Origin: Asticcacaulis sp. AC460
GTDB taxonomy: Bacteria; Pseudomonadota; Alphaproteobacteria; Caulobacterales; Caulobacteraceae
Direction of reading: 5' to 3'
DNA: 64,000 nt
Assembly: GCF_000495795.1 (NCBI RefSeq)
Contig: NZ_AWGD01000028.1
Location: 21,676-85,675, forward strand
A program made the position numbers and the translations under genes. This document shows, piece by piece, positions 51,942-59,380 of this stretch (positions within the stretch are counted from its first letter, which is position 1; each line of letters starts with the position of its first letter). Under the pieces are notes generated by a model that made no database searches, was not told the DNA's origin, and worked only from the letters and a program-made list of their open reading frames with translations.

Positions 51942-52994
51942 CTACTGAATCAACGGACGGATCGTCTCGTTCAACAGCTTCAATTGCGCATCGACCATGA
52001 TGCTGTTGGGGTCGTGACCGGTGCGCGGCAGGACGACGAACTCTTTCCGCGGCGCCTTGAGGCTGTCGAAATAGGATCGCGAAATCTCTGGCAGTGTCAG
52101 GTAGTCCGCCTCGCCCTGCAACAGGAAGACCGGCACCTTGACGTCCGTGCCCAGGGCCGGCAGGTCGACCTGCGAGAACATGCCGTCGCCTTTCCAGCCG
52201 ACGAACTGGATGTAGGAATAGTCCTCACCGGCCGTATAGTCCTCCTGAGCCTGAGGCGTGGCATAGTCCGGCGCAGGCTGCCACCATTGGGCAGGCGCCG
52301 GATCGGTGGCCAGGCCTTCGTACTTGCGGTCGATGCGGCGCAGGATGCCGAAGTTGCGCGGATTGGCCCACGGCGGCGCGCCAAGCCCTTCCAGCTTGGT
52401 CACACTGTCCTGGTCGCCGGCCTGGCGCGCCATATCGAGCAGTCTGGTGTAGGTCGCCGGGAGGTTATCGCCATAGCTGACGATCTGCGCCCAGCCGAGA
52501 TAGGCATGGAACAGGTCGGGCTCGGCCTTGATCATGTGGACGGCCAGGATCGAGCTCCATGACCCGCCCAGCAGGACGACCTTGCGCTGACCCAGGTGTT
52601 GCGTCAGATAGCGCGCCACTTCGAGTCCGTCATCGCGCATCTGTTCGATGGTCAGCGGCGTGTCCTCGGACGGACGGTTTTTGCCCCAAGTCATGCCGGC
52701 GCCGCGCTGGTCCCACTGAACGACGGTATAGTCCTTTTCCCAAGTGCCATAGATGGCGTCGGAGAACGGGCTCATGGGATTACCCGGACCGCCGTGAACG
52801 ATAAAGACGACGGGGTTGTCGCAGCGGTCGCCTTTGATGGTCACCCACTGCGGTATGCCGCCGATCTCGACAAAGCCCTTCTCGTCGAGTTTCTGCGCCG
52901 GCGAGGCACAGATGTTCGCAGTCTGGGCCACGGCGCCGGTCGCGAGCGACAGAAGCGCCGCGGTCAGAAGTCCGGCCAGAAAACGGTAATGCAT
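51942..52994 (-). CDS. Secreted alpha/beta hydrolase of the prolyl aminopeptidase (S33) family
   Basis: 350 residues with a signal peptide ending near TGAVAQ. HGGPG oxyanion motif at about 67-71, WDQRGAG near 94-100, nucleophile Ser at about 145 in LLGGSWSS, Asp in LQGEADYLT and His in RTGHDPN complete the triad. The usual GxSxG has Ser in the last Gly position here (GGSWSS). Family enzymes release N-terminal proline or hydrolyse small esters. Being exported, it likely acts on periplasmic peptides. It stands alone. Confidence 0.87.
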   Translation of the reverse strand: MHYRFLAGLLTAALLSLATGAVAQTANICASPAQKLDEKGFVEIGGIPQWVTIKGDRCDNPVVFIVHGGPGNPMSPFSDAIYGTWEKDYTVVQWDQRGAGMTWGKNRPSEDTPLTIEQMRDDGLEVARYLTQHLGQRKVVLLGGSWSSILAVHMIKAEPDLFHAYLGWAQIVSYGDNLPATYTRLLDMARQAGDQDSVTKLEGLGAPPWANPRNFGILRRIDRKYEGLATDPAPAQWWQPAPDYATPQAQEDYTAGEDYSYIQFVGWKGDGMFSQVDLPALGTDVKVPVFLLQGEADYLTLPEISRSYFDSLKAPRKEFVVLPRTGHDPNSIMVDAQLKLLNETIRPLIQ

Positions 52995-53063
52995 GGAGCC
53001 CCCTTGAAAGTCCGGGGAACCCTAGAACCTGAGCGCCTGGACGACAAGCCCTCCGTGCCAGAC

Positions 53064-53450
53064 CTACCAGCACCCGAGAGAGCGTTCGACCTTGTGGATT
53101 TCGGCGATCCTGTCTTCCAGTTCCGTCAGACCCTGCCCCGAAGCCTTCTTGTACGCGATATAGGCCTCACCATATTCGCTGGCCGCAGCATTGAGGTCGT
53201 AGCAGGCCAGGCTCGAATTGTTGTTCTTCGCGTCAGCAACCGCCTCCTCAATGTAATGCCTGGCCCGGCGCACGTGATTTTCAACCTCGTAGCCGGCGGC
53301 CTTGATTGCGCGCTGCGTGGCCTCGTCAGCCTCCGCCTGGGCAGCCGCGTCGTCCATGGCCTGCAAATCGTCGAAAACCGATTGGGCCTGCGCGCCCTGC
53401 GTCCACAGACAGAGGCTGAACCCAGCCAATACAGATATTCTTTTGAACAT
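53064..53450 (-). CDS. Small exported protein of unknown function
   Basis: 128 residues, signal peptide cut near QGAQAQS. The mature part is mostly helical and acidic (FDDLQAMDDAAAQAEADEAT, VENHVRRARHYIEEAVADAK) with two Cys that could form a disulfide (LACYDL and SLGCW). No family recognised. Followed upstream by a 106-bp repeat element and 70 nt from the S33 hydrolase gene; cotranscription with it is possible. Confidence 0.78.
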   Translation of the reverse strand: MFKRISVLAGFSLCLWTQGAQAQSVFDDLQAMDDAAAQAEADEATQRAIKAAGYEVENHVRRARHYIEEAVADAKNNNSSLACYDLNAAASEYGEAYIAYKKASGQGLTELEDRIAEIHKVERSLGCW

Positions 53451-53463
53451 CCCATGCTTCCTT

Positions 53464-53569
53464 TTAGAGTGCGTTTCGATCCGGTAGAATCGGATCGGCG
53501 CTCTAAGTTTTTGTTTTTACGCGCATCTTAATCCAAAAAGTGCGTCACACTTTTTGGGATGCGCTCTAA
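53464..53569. repeat. 106-bp repeat element with TTAGAGTGC/GCGCTCTAA ends
   Basis: Almost identical to 45647-45752 over its full length, including the same missing four bases in the right arm of the first hairpin. It lies between two uncharacterised exported-protein genes. Confidence 0.8.
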
Positions 53570-53584
53570 TCGAACGTCCCTGGC

Positions 53585-54730
53585 CTATCGGGCGAATGCC
53601 GCGTCGAGCAAGGTCTGCTGCGCCCCCACCAAAGCGCCTCTCATGCGCGCGGAGTAGGCGGTCGGGTCGTTCAGAGTGGCGTCGATATAGAAGGTCTGTT
53701 TGGAGTTAAGCATACCCATAAGCGCCCCGCCGACACCCTTGGCGCCGCTGCTGCCCTCGACGAAGCTATACATATCCGCGCCGACGCCGACAGGCTTGCC
53801 GAGCGCCACGACAACGTCGCCATCTTTCGGCGCGGCCATAAGCGTGCCGGGATAATTCTTGACCTTGTAGCCCATCTTCTTGGCGCTGGTCGGCAGGCGG
53901 AAACTGATCCGACTCTGCTCCTGCCTGAGGCGAACAAAGGACCGCGCCTCGGCCGAGTAGGCGGTCGTGACACCGCTCATGCCCGATCCCAGGTCGTCGA
54001 AGAAAGTCATGTCGCTGATCTTGCTGCCGGCGCTCAGTTCCGAGAAGTTGACGACATACCAGGCCTTGACGAGAGTCGCGCCCAATGCCTTTGCGATGTC
54101 GATTTCCCAGCCGGGAATCTGCCAGTTTCCGACCTGCATCCGGTGCGACGGGTTACGCGCGACATTATCTCCGGCCTTGCTGAGCTTGGGATTGGGATTG
54201 CATTCGTAATTTCCCAGTTCAAGCGCGTAGGGCATGTAGGGGGGCAATCCCATCGGACCAAAGACGACGCTTTGGCCGTCGGCATTGTCCCAGTTGGCGC
54301 CACTGTCGAATCCCGCCTTCGATTGCAGGGTCTTATAGGTTGGGTCCGCGGTCAGAACGGCTGTGTCGACGACCTCGATGCCGAGGGCAGTGAACCGGGC
54401 CTTCAGGGCGGCATAGGCGTCATCAGCGATCTTTTGCAGTAGGGTGGAATCGGCGTCCTGCCAGCGGCTGTAGGCGGCGGTATCATCGCTGATATGCAGG
54501 CTGGCGATATGGAAACCGTCTTTCGTTGCCTTGTCAGCCGTCTGAAACTCGACGACGAAGGCAGAAATGGCCACGCGCTTCACGCCGGTCAGATCCGCCG
54601 CCGAGCTGTCGACGAAAAGGGTGGCGCCCGGCGTGCCGGCAGCCTGGGCCCAACTTGGCAGGGCGGTGGACAGGGCGCAGCCGGCAGCGGCCCCCAACAG
54701 GTAACGACGTGACAGGTTGACGGATGACAT
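53585..54730 (-). CDS. Uncharacterised Tat-exported protein
   Basis: 381 residues. SRRYLLGAAAGC at the N-terminus is a twin-arginine signal, and the Cys after AAAG could make it a Tat-exported lipoprotein; otherwise cleavage falls near AQAAG. The mature region is alpha/beta with repeated GxK/VxxF strands (VVVALGKPVGVGADMYSF, YSARMRGALVGAQQTLLD) and no domain I recognise. It lies 82 nt upstream of a NarL-type regulator gene on the same strand order but no operon is certain. Confidence 0.75.
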   Translation of the reverse strand: MSSVNLSRRYLLGAAAGCALSTALPSWAQAAGTPGATLFVDSSAADLTGVKRVAISAFVVEFQTADKATKDGFHIASLHISDDTAAYSRWQDADSTLLQKIADDAYAALKARFTALGIEVVDTAVLTADPTYKTLQSKAGFDSGANWDNADGQSVVFGPMGLPPYMPYALELGNYECNPNPKLSKAGDNVARNPSHRMQVGNWQIPGWEIDIAKALGATLVKAWYVVNFSELSAGSKISDMTFFDDLGSGMSGVTTAYSAEARSFVRLRQEQSRISFRLPTSAKKMGYKVKNYPGTLMAAPKDGDVVVALGKPVGVGADMYSFVEGSSGAKGVGGALMGMLNSKQTFYIDATLNDPTAYSARMRGALVGAQQTLLDAAFAR

Positions 54731-54812
54731 GGCTGTGCTCCCCGATGTAACGGGGCCGATTATGACCGGTTCAGGACAGCTGTCTTCACCTGTTCAGGGG
54801 AGACCGAACCTC

Positions 54813-55451
54813 TCAGAGACGCGTCAGGCCCATGCGTTGGGCGTGCATGGCCGCCTCGGCGCGTGACGTAATGCCCAGCTTGGAATAGATCGACTTGATG
54901 TGGCTGGCCACGGTGTTTTCCGTCAGGCCCAGCGCCAGGGCGGTATCGGCATTGCGCAACCCCTTGGAGATCAGGCCCAGGACGTCGAGTTCACGCGGGC
55001 TGAGCGTGGCCTCCGGTTGGTGGGCAACGGCGGTGGAACGGAAGTGATCGACAATCCGGCGAGCAATGGAGGGCGACAGCGCCGGAATGCCCTGGTCCAG
55101 CTGCGCCAGCTGCCGTGCAAACAGATCTATCGGCGAATCCTTGAGAAGATAGCCGTGGGCGCCAGCCGACAAGGCCGCGATAATCGAGGCATCGTCGCCC
55201 ATGACGGTGGCCACGACCACGACCGCATCGGGTTGCACCTCACGGAAGGCCGCAATGACGTTGATGCCGGACCCGTCGGGCAGGCCCAGATCAACGATGG
55301 CAAGATCGATCCCTCCGCCTTTCGCGGCATGGACGCCGCTACGCATGTCGGCCGCTTCGCGAATTTCGGCACCGGCAAATGCGGTCATGGCCGCCCGGCC
55401 AAGCCAGGCCCGCGTCTCGCCGATATCCTCGACGATCAATATCTGTTTCAT
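54813..55451 (-). CDS. NarL/FixJ-family response regulator
   Basis: 212 residues from the ATG at 55451; the longer frame is out of the receiver context. Receiver domain: VEDIGE acidic residues, phosphoacceptor Asp at about 54 in IVDLGLPDGSG, and Lys in LLKDSP. The C-terminal LuxR helix-turn-helix (LSPRELDVLGLISKGLRNADTA) is complete. It overlaps the sensor kinase stop by 4 nt, so kinase and regulator form one two-component operon. Confidence 0.92.
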   Translation of the reverse strand: MKQILIVEDIGETRAWLGRAAMTAFAGAEIREAADMRSGVHAAKGGGIDLAIVDLGLPDGSGINVIAAFREVQPDAVVVVATVMGDDASIIAALSAGAHGYLLKDSPIDLFARQLAQLDQGIPALSPSIARRIVDHFRSTAVAHQPEATLSPRELDVLGLISKGLRNADTALALGLTENTVASHIKSIYSKLGITSRAEAAMHAQRMGLTRL

Positions 55452-57385
55452 GACGCGGGCTCCTGCGCGGGCAAGGGAATGCGGGCGACCAGGCGGACGC
55501 CCGCCGCCTGGCCGGCCAGGGGGCTTGCCAGGGAAAAGTCTCCGCCCAGGCTTTCGGCGCGCGCCTTCATGTTGTCGAGGCCATGCCCCAGCGACACCGT
55601 ATCGACCGCAAAGCCGCGGCCGTCGTCCTCGACGCACAGCGACAGATGACGGTCGTCGATACCGATCTCGACCGTCAGGGTGCCGGCTCCGGCGTGCTTG
55701 ATGGTATTGCTGGCGGCCTCGCGGACCAGAGAGCGCAAGGCATGCAGCCGGGACGGCGCCAGCGGCGTGTCGGCCGGGGTATCGACACGCCACACCAGCG
55801 AAACATCATGCGGGCTCAGCCGGTCGGCGGTTTCGGCCCGTAGATCGGCCAGACTGGACGCCAGCGGCAGATCGTGCGCCTGCGCATTGTTGATGACGTC
55901 GCGCAGATCTGCCAGGGTGTCGCGGATCATGTCGTCCTTGCGTTCGGCCGCTCCGGAATGCAGTGCGCGCAGCAATTGCGCGCCGATATTGTCGTGGATA
56001 TCGCGGGCAATGCGCGTGCGCTCTTCATTGACGCCACGGTCGTAGGCGCCCCGACTCTCCTCAGCATGCCGCATCAGAGCGACGATCTGTTCGGCGGTGG
56101 CCAGGTCGCGTTGACTGAACAGGCCTCGCCCGGCCTGCGGGTATCGCAGGGTCAGGGCCGGCGAACTGGCCACCGCAGGCAGGTGCAGGGCCAGCCCCTC
56201 CGCCGCGATTTGGGGCATCGCCATCGACTGTGCCTCGGCAACGATGTCGAGCGGGCTATAGATGTCGCGCAGAAGCTGCTCCCACCCCTGGGCGCGTTGC
56301 GGCCCGCTGGGTTGCAGTGCGGCCTCGACGACCGAACGGAAGATCCCGGCGTCATCCGGCGTGTGCCTCCGGGTCAGCCGCCGCCAGGCGAATTCGCGCA
56401 GCGGCATGTAGAGGAAGGCCATGCCGAACAGCACCAGTCCCAGGGCCGGGCCGGGCGCCAGCGACAGACTGCCGATCAGGAAGGTGTCGACCGCCAGAAC
56501 GGCCAGGGCGACACAGGCGTGGAATATGAGCTGGAAGGCCCATCCCCCGAGATCGAACAGGCGGTAACGAACCAGTCCGACGGCCAGGCCGGCATAGATG
56601 ATCAGAAAGGCGGCGAAGGCGTACTGGGGCTTTATCAGCGCGCTGTGGCCGAAAAGGTTTGGCACCGAGACCAGGGCGATGAACGTACCGGCCCCCAGCA
56701 GGACCGACGCGCCAAGCCAGACGGCAATGGCGCGTTGACGAGGATCGCGACGCGCGGCAACGACCTGGCCAAGGGCGGCCAGGATAATCCCGACCATTTC
56801 CAGGAAGGTTATAGGTTGAACAGACGCCGGATGGCGCAAGGGACCGAAGCCGCGCACCAGGGTCCACAGGCCAAACACGGTGACCACCGCCGCCAGAATC
56901 CAGCGCCAGTACGGCAACCGGGCAGGGTAGATCAAAAAGAGTGCGATCATCACCATCCCGAAGCCCGAGGCCGCCAGCAGGTTGAGGGTCTGCAAGGCCG
57001 TGACCAGCCCGTCCGGCAAGGGGGACGCCATAAAGCTGCGGGTAGAGGCAAAGGTGAACAGCAGGGTCATCACGCCGCTGAGCGCAAACAGGCTCGAGGC
57101 CGGGTTGAGCGGCTTCAGCACCCATATCCAGATCGAGACGAGATAGGCGCCGAAACCTACGCCCAGCGACACCCAGACCGCCGGGTGAACGCTGAAGGGA
57201 CGCCAGGCCGCGACATCTGGCGTGAACCCCGACGGCGGCTGGACCGCCCAGCCGATCACCACCAGCAGCACGACCAGGGCCGGCGCGATCAGTATGCGCA
57301 GCCGTGTCGAGGGCTTGGTGAAAAACGTGAAGTTCAAGGGTCGCCCTGGGATTGGAGGGGATGTCGGGGCCGACAGTAGTCCCAT
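55448..57385 (-). CDS. Membrane sensor histidine kinase of the NarX/DegS (HisKA_3) type
   Basis: 645 residues from the ATG at 57385 preceded by GGAGG 7 nt upstream; a GTG six codons earlier lacks that spacing. About ten membrane segments (first at ~30, last near 330) form the sensor, with no large periplasmic loop, so the signal is probably in the membrane. The dimerisation helix has the phospho-acceptor His near 464 in RDIHDNIGAQ, then a HATPase with EDDGRGF and GHGLDNMKARAESLGG. It partners the overlapping NarL-type regulator gene. The stimulus is unknown. Confidence 0.88.
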   Translation of the reverse strand: MGLLSAPTSPPIPGRPLNFTFFTKPSTRLRILIAPALVVLLVVIGWAVQPPSGFTPDVAAWRPFSVHPAVWVSLGVGFGAYLVSIWIWVLKPLNPASSLFALSGVMTLLFTFASTRSFMASPLPDGLVTALQTLNLLAASGFGMVMIALFLIYPARLPYWRWILAAVVTVFGLWTLVRGFGPLRHPASVQPITFLEMVGIILAALGQVVAARRDPRQRAIAVWLGASVLLGAGTFIALVSVPNLFGHSALIKPQYAFAAFLIIYAGLAVGLVRYRLFDLGGWAFQLIFHACVALAVLAVDTFLIGSLSLAPGPALGLVLFGMAFLYMPLREFAWRRLTRRHTPDDAGIFRSVVEAALQPSGPQRAQGWEQLLRDIYSPLDIVAEAQSMAMPQIAAEGLALHLPAVASSPALTLRYPQAGRGLFSQRDLATAEQIVALMRHAEESRGAYDRGVNEERTRIARDIHDNIGAQLLRALHSGAAERKDDMIRDTLADLRDVINNAQAHDLPLASSLADLRAETADRLSPHDVSLVWRVDTPADTPLAPSRLHALRSLVREAASNTIKHAGAGTLTVEIGIDDRHLSLCVEDDGRGFAVDTVSLGHGLDNMKARAESLGGDFSLASPLAGQAAGVRLVARIPLPAQEPAS

Positions 57386-57436
57386 GTCCGATCCTCCGTC
57401 CACCCCCGAACCGGGGATAGGGCGGGAAGCAAAACC

Positions 57437-57952
57437 CTATTTTACCGCCGACGCGGCCGGCTTGGCTTCGCCCGGTTTCACATCCGCCGGCTTCATCAGG
57501 TAATAACGGAAGCGGAAGCTGGCCTTCAGCAGGTGATCGGCCACCAGCTTGCGCTCGTCCGGCGACAGGGACGCCATGCCGTCGATCAGGGCGCGTTCCA
57601 CCTTGGCGCGGGCCTGGTCCTCATAGCTGCGCGCCTCTTCCGACAGGGCCGCAATATGCGTCGGCTCATAGGGATCGGTCGCCGCCAGGCGTGCCGCCTC
57701 GGCGCGCAGGTCGCGCGCCTTGGCCATGTCGTCCTCACCGCTGAGGGCCGACTGTTTGATCAGGGCGATGATGCGTTCCTTGGCCGCAGGCGGCATGGCC
57801 TTGGTGGCGTCCTTCCAGGCTGAGGCGATCGGCATCTGGGGCTTGGACTTGCAATGCTGCTTGACGACATAATAGCTGCCGCCCATGGTCGCCAGCAGGA
57901 AGACATTGAGGATGATGGACGCGCCCAGCACCCATTTGATCTTGCCGGCCAT
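57437..57952 (-). CDS. Periplasmic heavy-metal-sensor-like (Spy/CnrX type) protein
   Basis: 171 residues with an N-terminal membrane anchor (ASIILNVFLLATMGGSYYVV) and a helical periplasmic part containing the LTxxQ-like region (ASLSPDERKLVADHLLKASF) and AMPPAAKERIIALIKQS, typical of the metal-resistance/Spy-like fold. In CnrYXH-type systems such a protein senses metal and frees the sigma factor from its anti-sigma factor. It follows directly (0-1 nt) the anti-sigma-like gene in the same operon. No metal-binding His cluster is obvious. Confidence 0.78.
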   Translation of the reverse strand: MAGKIKWVLGASIILNVFLLATMGGSYYVVKQHCKSKPQMPIASAWKDATKAMPPAAKERIIALIKQSALSGEDDMAKARDLRAEAARLAATDPYEPTHIAALSEEARSYEDQARAKVERALIDGMASLSPDERKLVADHLLKASFRFRYYLMKPADVKPGEAKPAASAVK

Positions 57953-58396
57953 CTAGCCGTTCCCCAGTTCTTCGGCCATCTCAACCATCTGGGCCTGTTC
58001 CAGCACCGACTGAGCGCGGAGCTCGTCCAGACTGTTCAGGCTGATGTTGATGCCGAAAACCGCTCCCGCCAGGCAGGCGGCCACACCGGCGCCGGCCCAG
58101 AAGACCGCCATGCGCCGCGCCGGTTCCGCCATGGCCGGGCCGGTGACGTCATTGGCGGCGATCATCTTCGCCACGGTCTGAAAGTGCAGGCGTTCGCTGA
58201 CCGCGACGTCGTCGACCGCCATCAGCATATCGTCCAGTGACAGGGCCTCGGCCAGCCATTCGGCGGCGTCGGCATTGCCGGCGGCAAAGGCGCACGCGGC
58301 CTCACGCTCACCGTCCGGCCAGCGGACCGGATCGGCGCCGTAGGCGTCGAGAATGTCCCGGAACCGCCGGGCCGTCATGTCTTCGTTACGCATCAC
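57953..58396 (-). CDS. Putative transmembrane anti-sigma factor
   Basis: 147 residues. The cytoplasmic N-terminal ~95 residues begin with FRDILDAYGADPVRWPDGER, as in many alphaproteobacterial anti-sigma proteins; one membrane segment (FWAGAGVAACLAGAVFGINI) and a short periplasmic tail follow. It overlaps the sigma gene by 4 nt and abuts the Spy-like sensor gene. Inference as anti-sigma comes from that order and the topology. Confidence 0.75.
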   Translation of the reverse strand: MMRNEDMTARRFRDILDAYGADPVRWPDGEREAACAFAAGNADAAEWLAEALSLDDMLMAVDDVAVSERLHFQTVAKMIAANDVTGPAMAEPARRMAVFWAGAGVAACLAGAVFGINISLNSLDELRAQSVLEQAQMVEMAEELGNG

Positions 58397-59091
58397 GCAC
58401 CTCCCGGCCTGTTGTCCAAGTCTTTGGCACCAGGCTTAGGGTAAATCTCGGATCCGGCGATACCGGACTTATCTTCGACAGGATTGAGCCGGGCTCTGAG
58501 GCTGCGCCGCGCCCGCGACAGCAAACTCTCAAGGGCCTCGACGCTGACCTCCATCAGGGCCGCGGCCTCGATATTGGACAATTCCTGATAATAACACAGC
58601 GTTATCGCAACCCGCTGGCGTTCCGGCAAGGCCTTCAACGCCGTTTGCAGCGAAGCCGCATTTTGCGCCCTTTCCAGCGCCGCGCCCGGTCCGGCCGCCG
58701 TATCGACGATTTCGACATCGTCGGTCGACACCTGGTCGCGCCGGCGGCGCAGACGGTCGTAGCACAGGTTCAGCGCCACCCGGTGCATCCAGGTGTCGAT
58801 CCGCGCCTTGCCCGGCACCCAGTCGCGCGCCTGTTTCCAGGTGCGGACCAAGGTTTCCTGGGCCACGTCCTCGGCTTCGACCGGATCGCCCAGCATGCGC
58901 CGCGCCAGCGACAGCAGCCGCGGCAGCTTGCGCGACACCAGGGTCGACACGGCGGAGGTATCACCCTTGGCGATGCGCTCCAGCAAGGTTTCGTCGGGAT
59001 CGGCGTTCACACGTGTGGTCTCCGGCCTCGCCACGGCAGCGGGCCTGGCGGAGTCGGCGGGTGGCAGACTGATGCGCAGGGTCTCGGGCAT
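58393..59091 (-). CDS. ECF RNA polymerase sigma factor
   Basis: 232 residues. Sigma region 2 (LLSLARRMLGDPVEAEDVAQETLVRTWKQ) and region 4 (LKALPERQRVAITLCYYQELSNIEAAALM) are separated by the usual linker, with an extended, proline-rich N-terminus. First gene of a sigma/anti-sigma/sensor operon resembling CnrHYX in logic. It probably transcribes its own operon; a GGTAACTC motif about 85 nt upstream could be the -35 element, though this is weak. The target regulon is not in the window. Confidence 0.9.
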   Translation of the reverse strand: MPETLRISLPPADSARPAAVARPETTRVNADPDETLLERIAKGDTSAVSTLVSRKLPRLLSLARRMLGDPVEAEDVAQETLVRTWKQARDWVPGKARIDTWMHRVALNLCYDRLRRRRDQVSTDDVEIVDTAAGPGAALERAQNAASLQTALKALPERQRVAITLCYYQELSNIEAAALMEVSVEALESLLSRARRSLRARLNPVEDKSGIAGSEIYPKPGAKDLDNRPGGA

Positions 59092-59283
59092 GGGCCTTAC
59101 TTCCTTACCACAAACATGCCGTCACGACGAACATATCGGAGAGCGAAACGGAGCATGACTGTACGCGACATTGAGTTACCTGATCCTGAACACCGTCCCC
59201 CGGGTTGGCTTCATGTAATTGTACGAACAATAACGGTGTTTCCGTCGAAACGACTGAGAAGAATTCTTATAGCGCGCTTGGAA

Positions 59284-59380
59284 GAAAGTCGCCCCACCAC
59301 CACATCTCACGCGCTGCGCCTTCGGCGGTGCGCGCTCGTGCGGTCCCCCTCCCCACGCGAAGGGCGCAGGGAGGTATGAT
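59284..59380. repeat. Intergenic repeat flush with the glnE stop codon
   Basis: GAAGAAAGTCGCCCCACCAC at the left and CCCCTCCCCACGCGAAGGGC...GGGAGGTATGAT at the right, directly followed by the TTA that is the glnE stop. Pairs with 14715-14800 in the same orientation. Confidence 0.75.
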
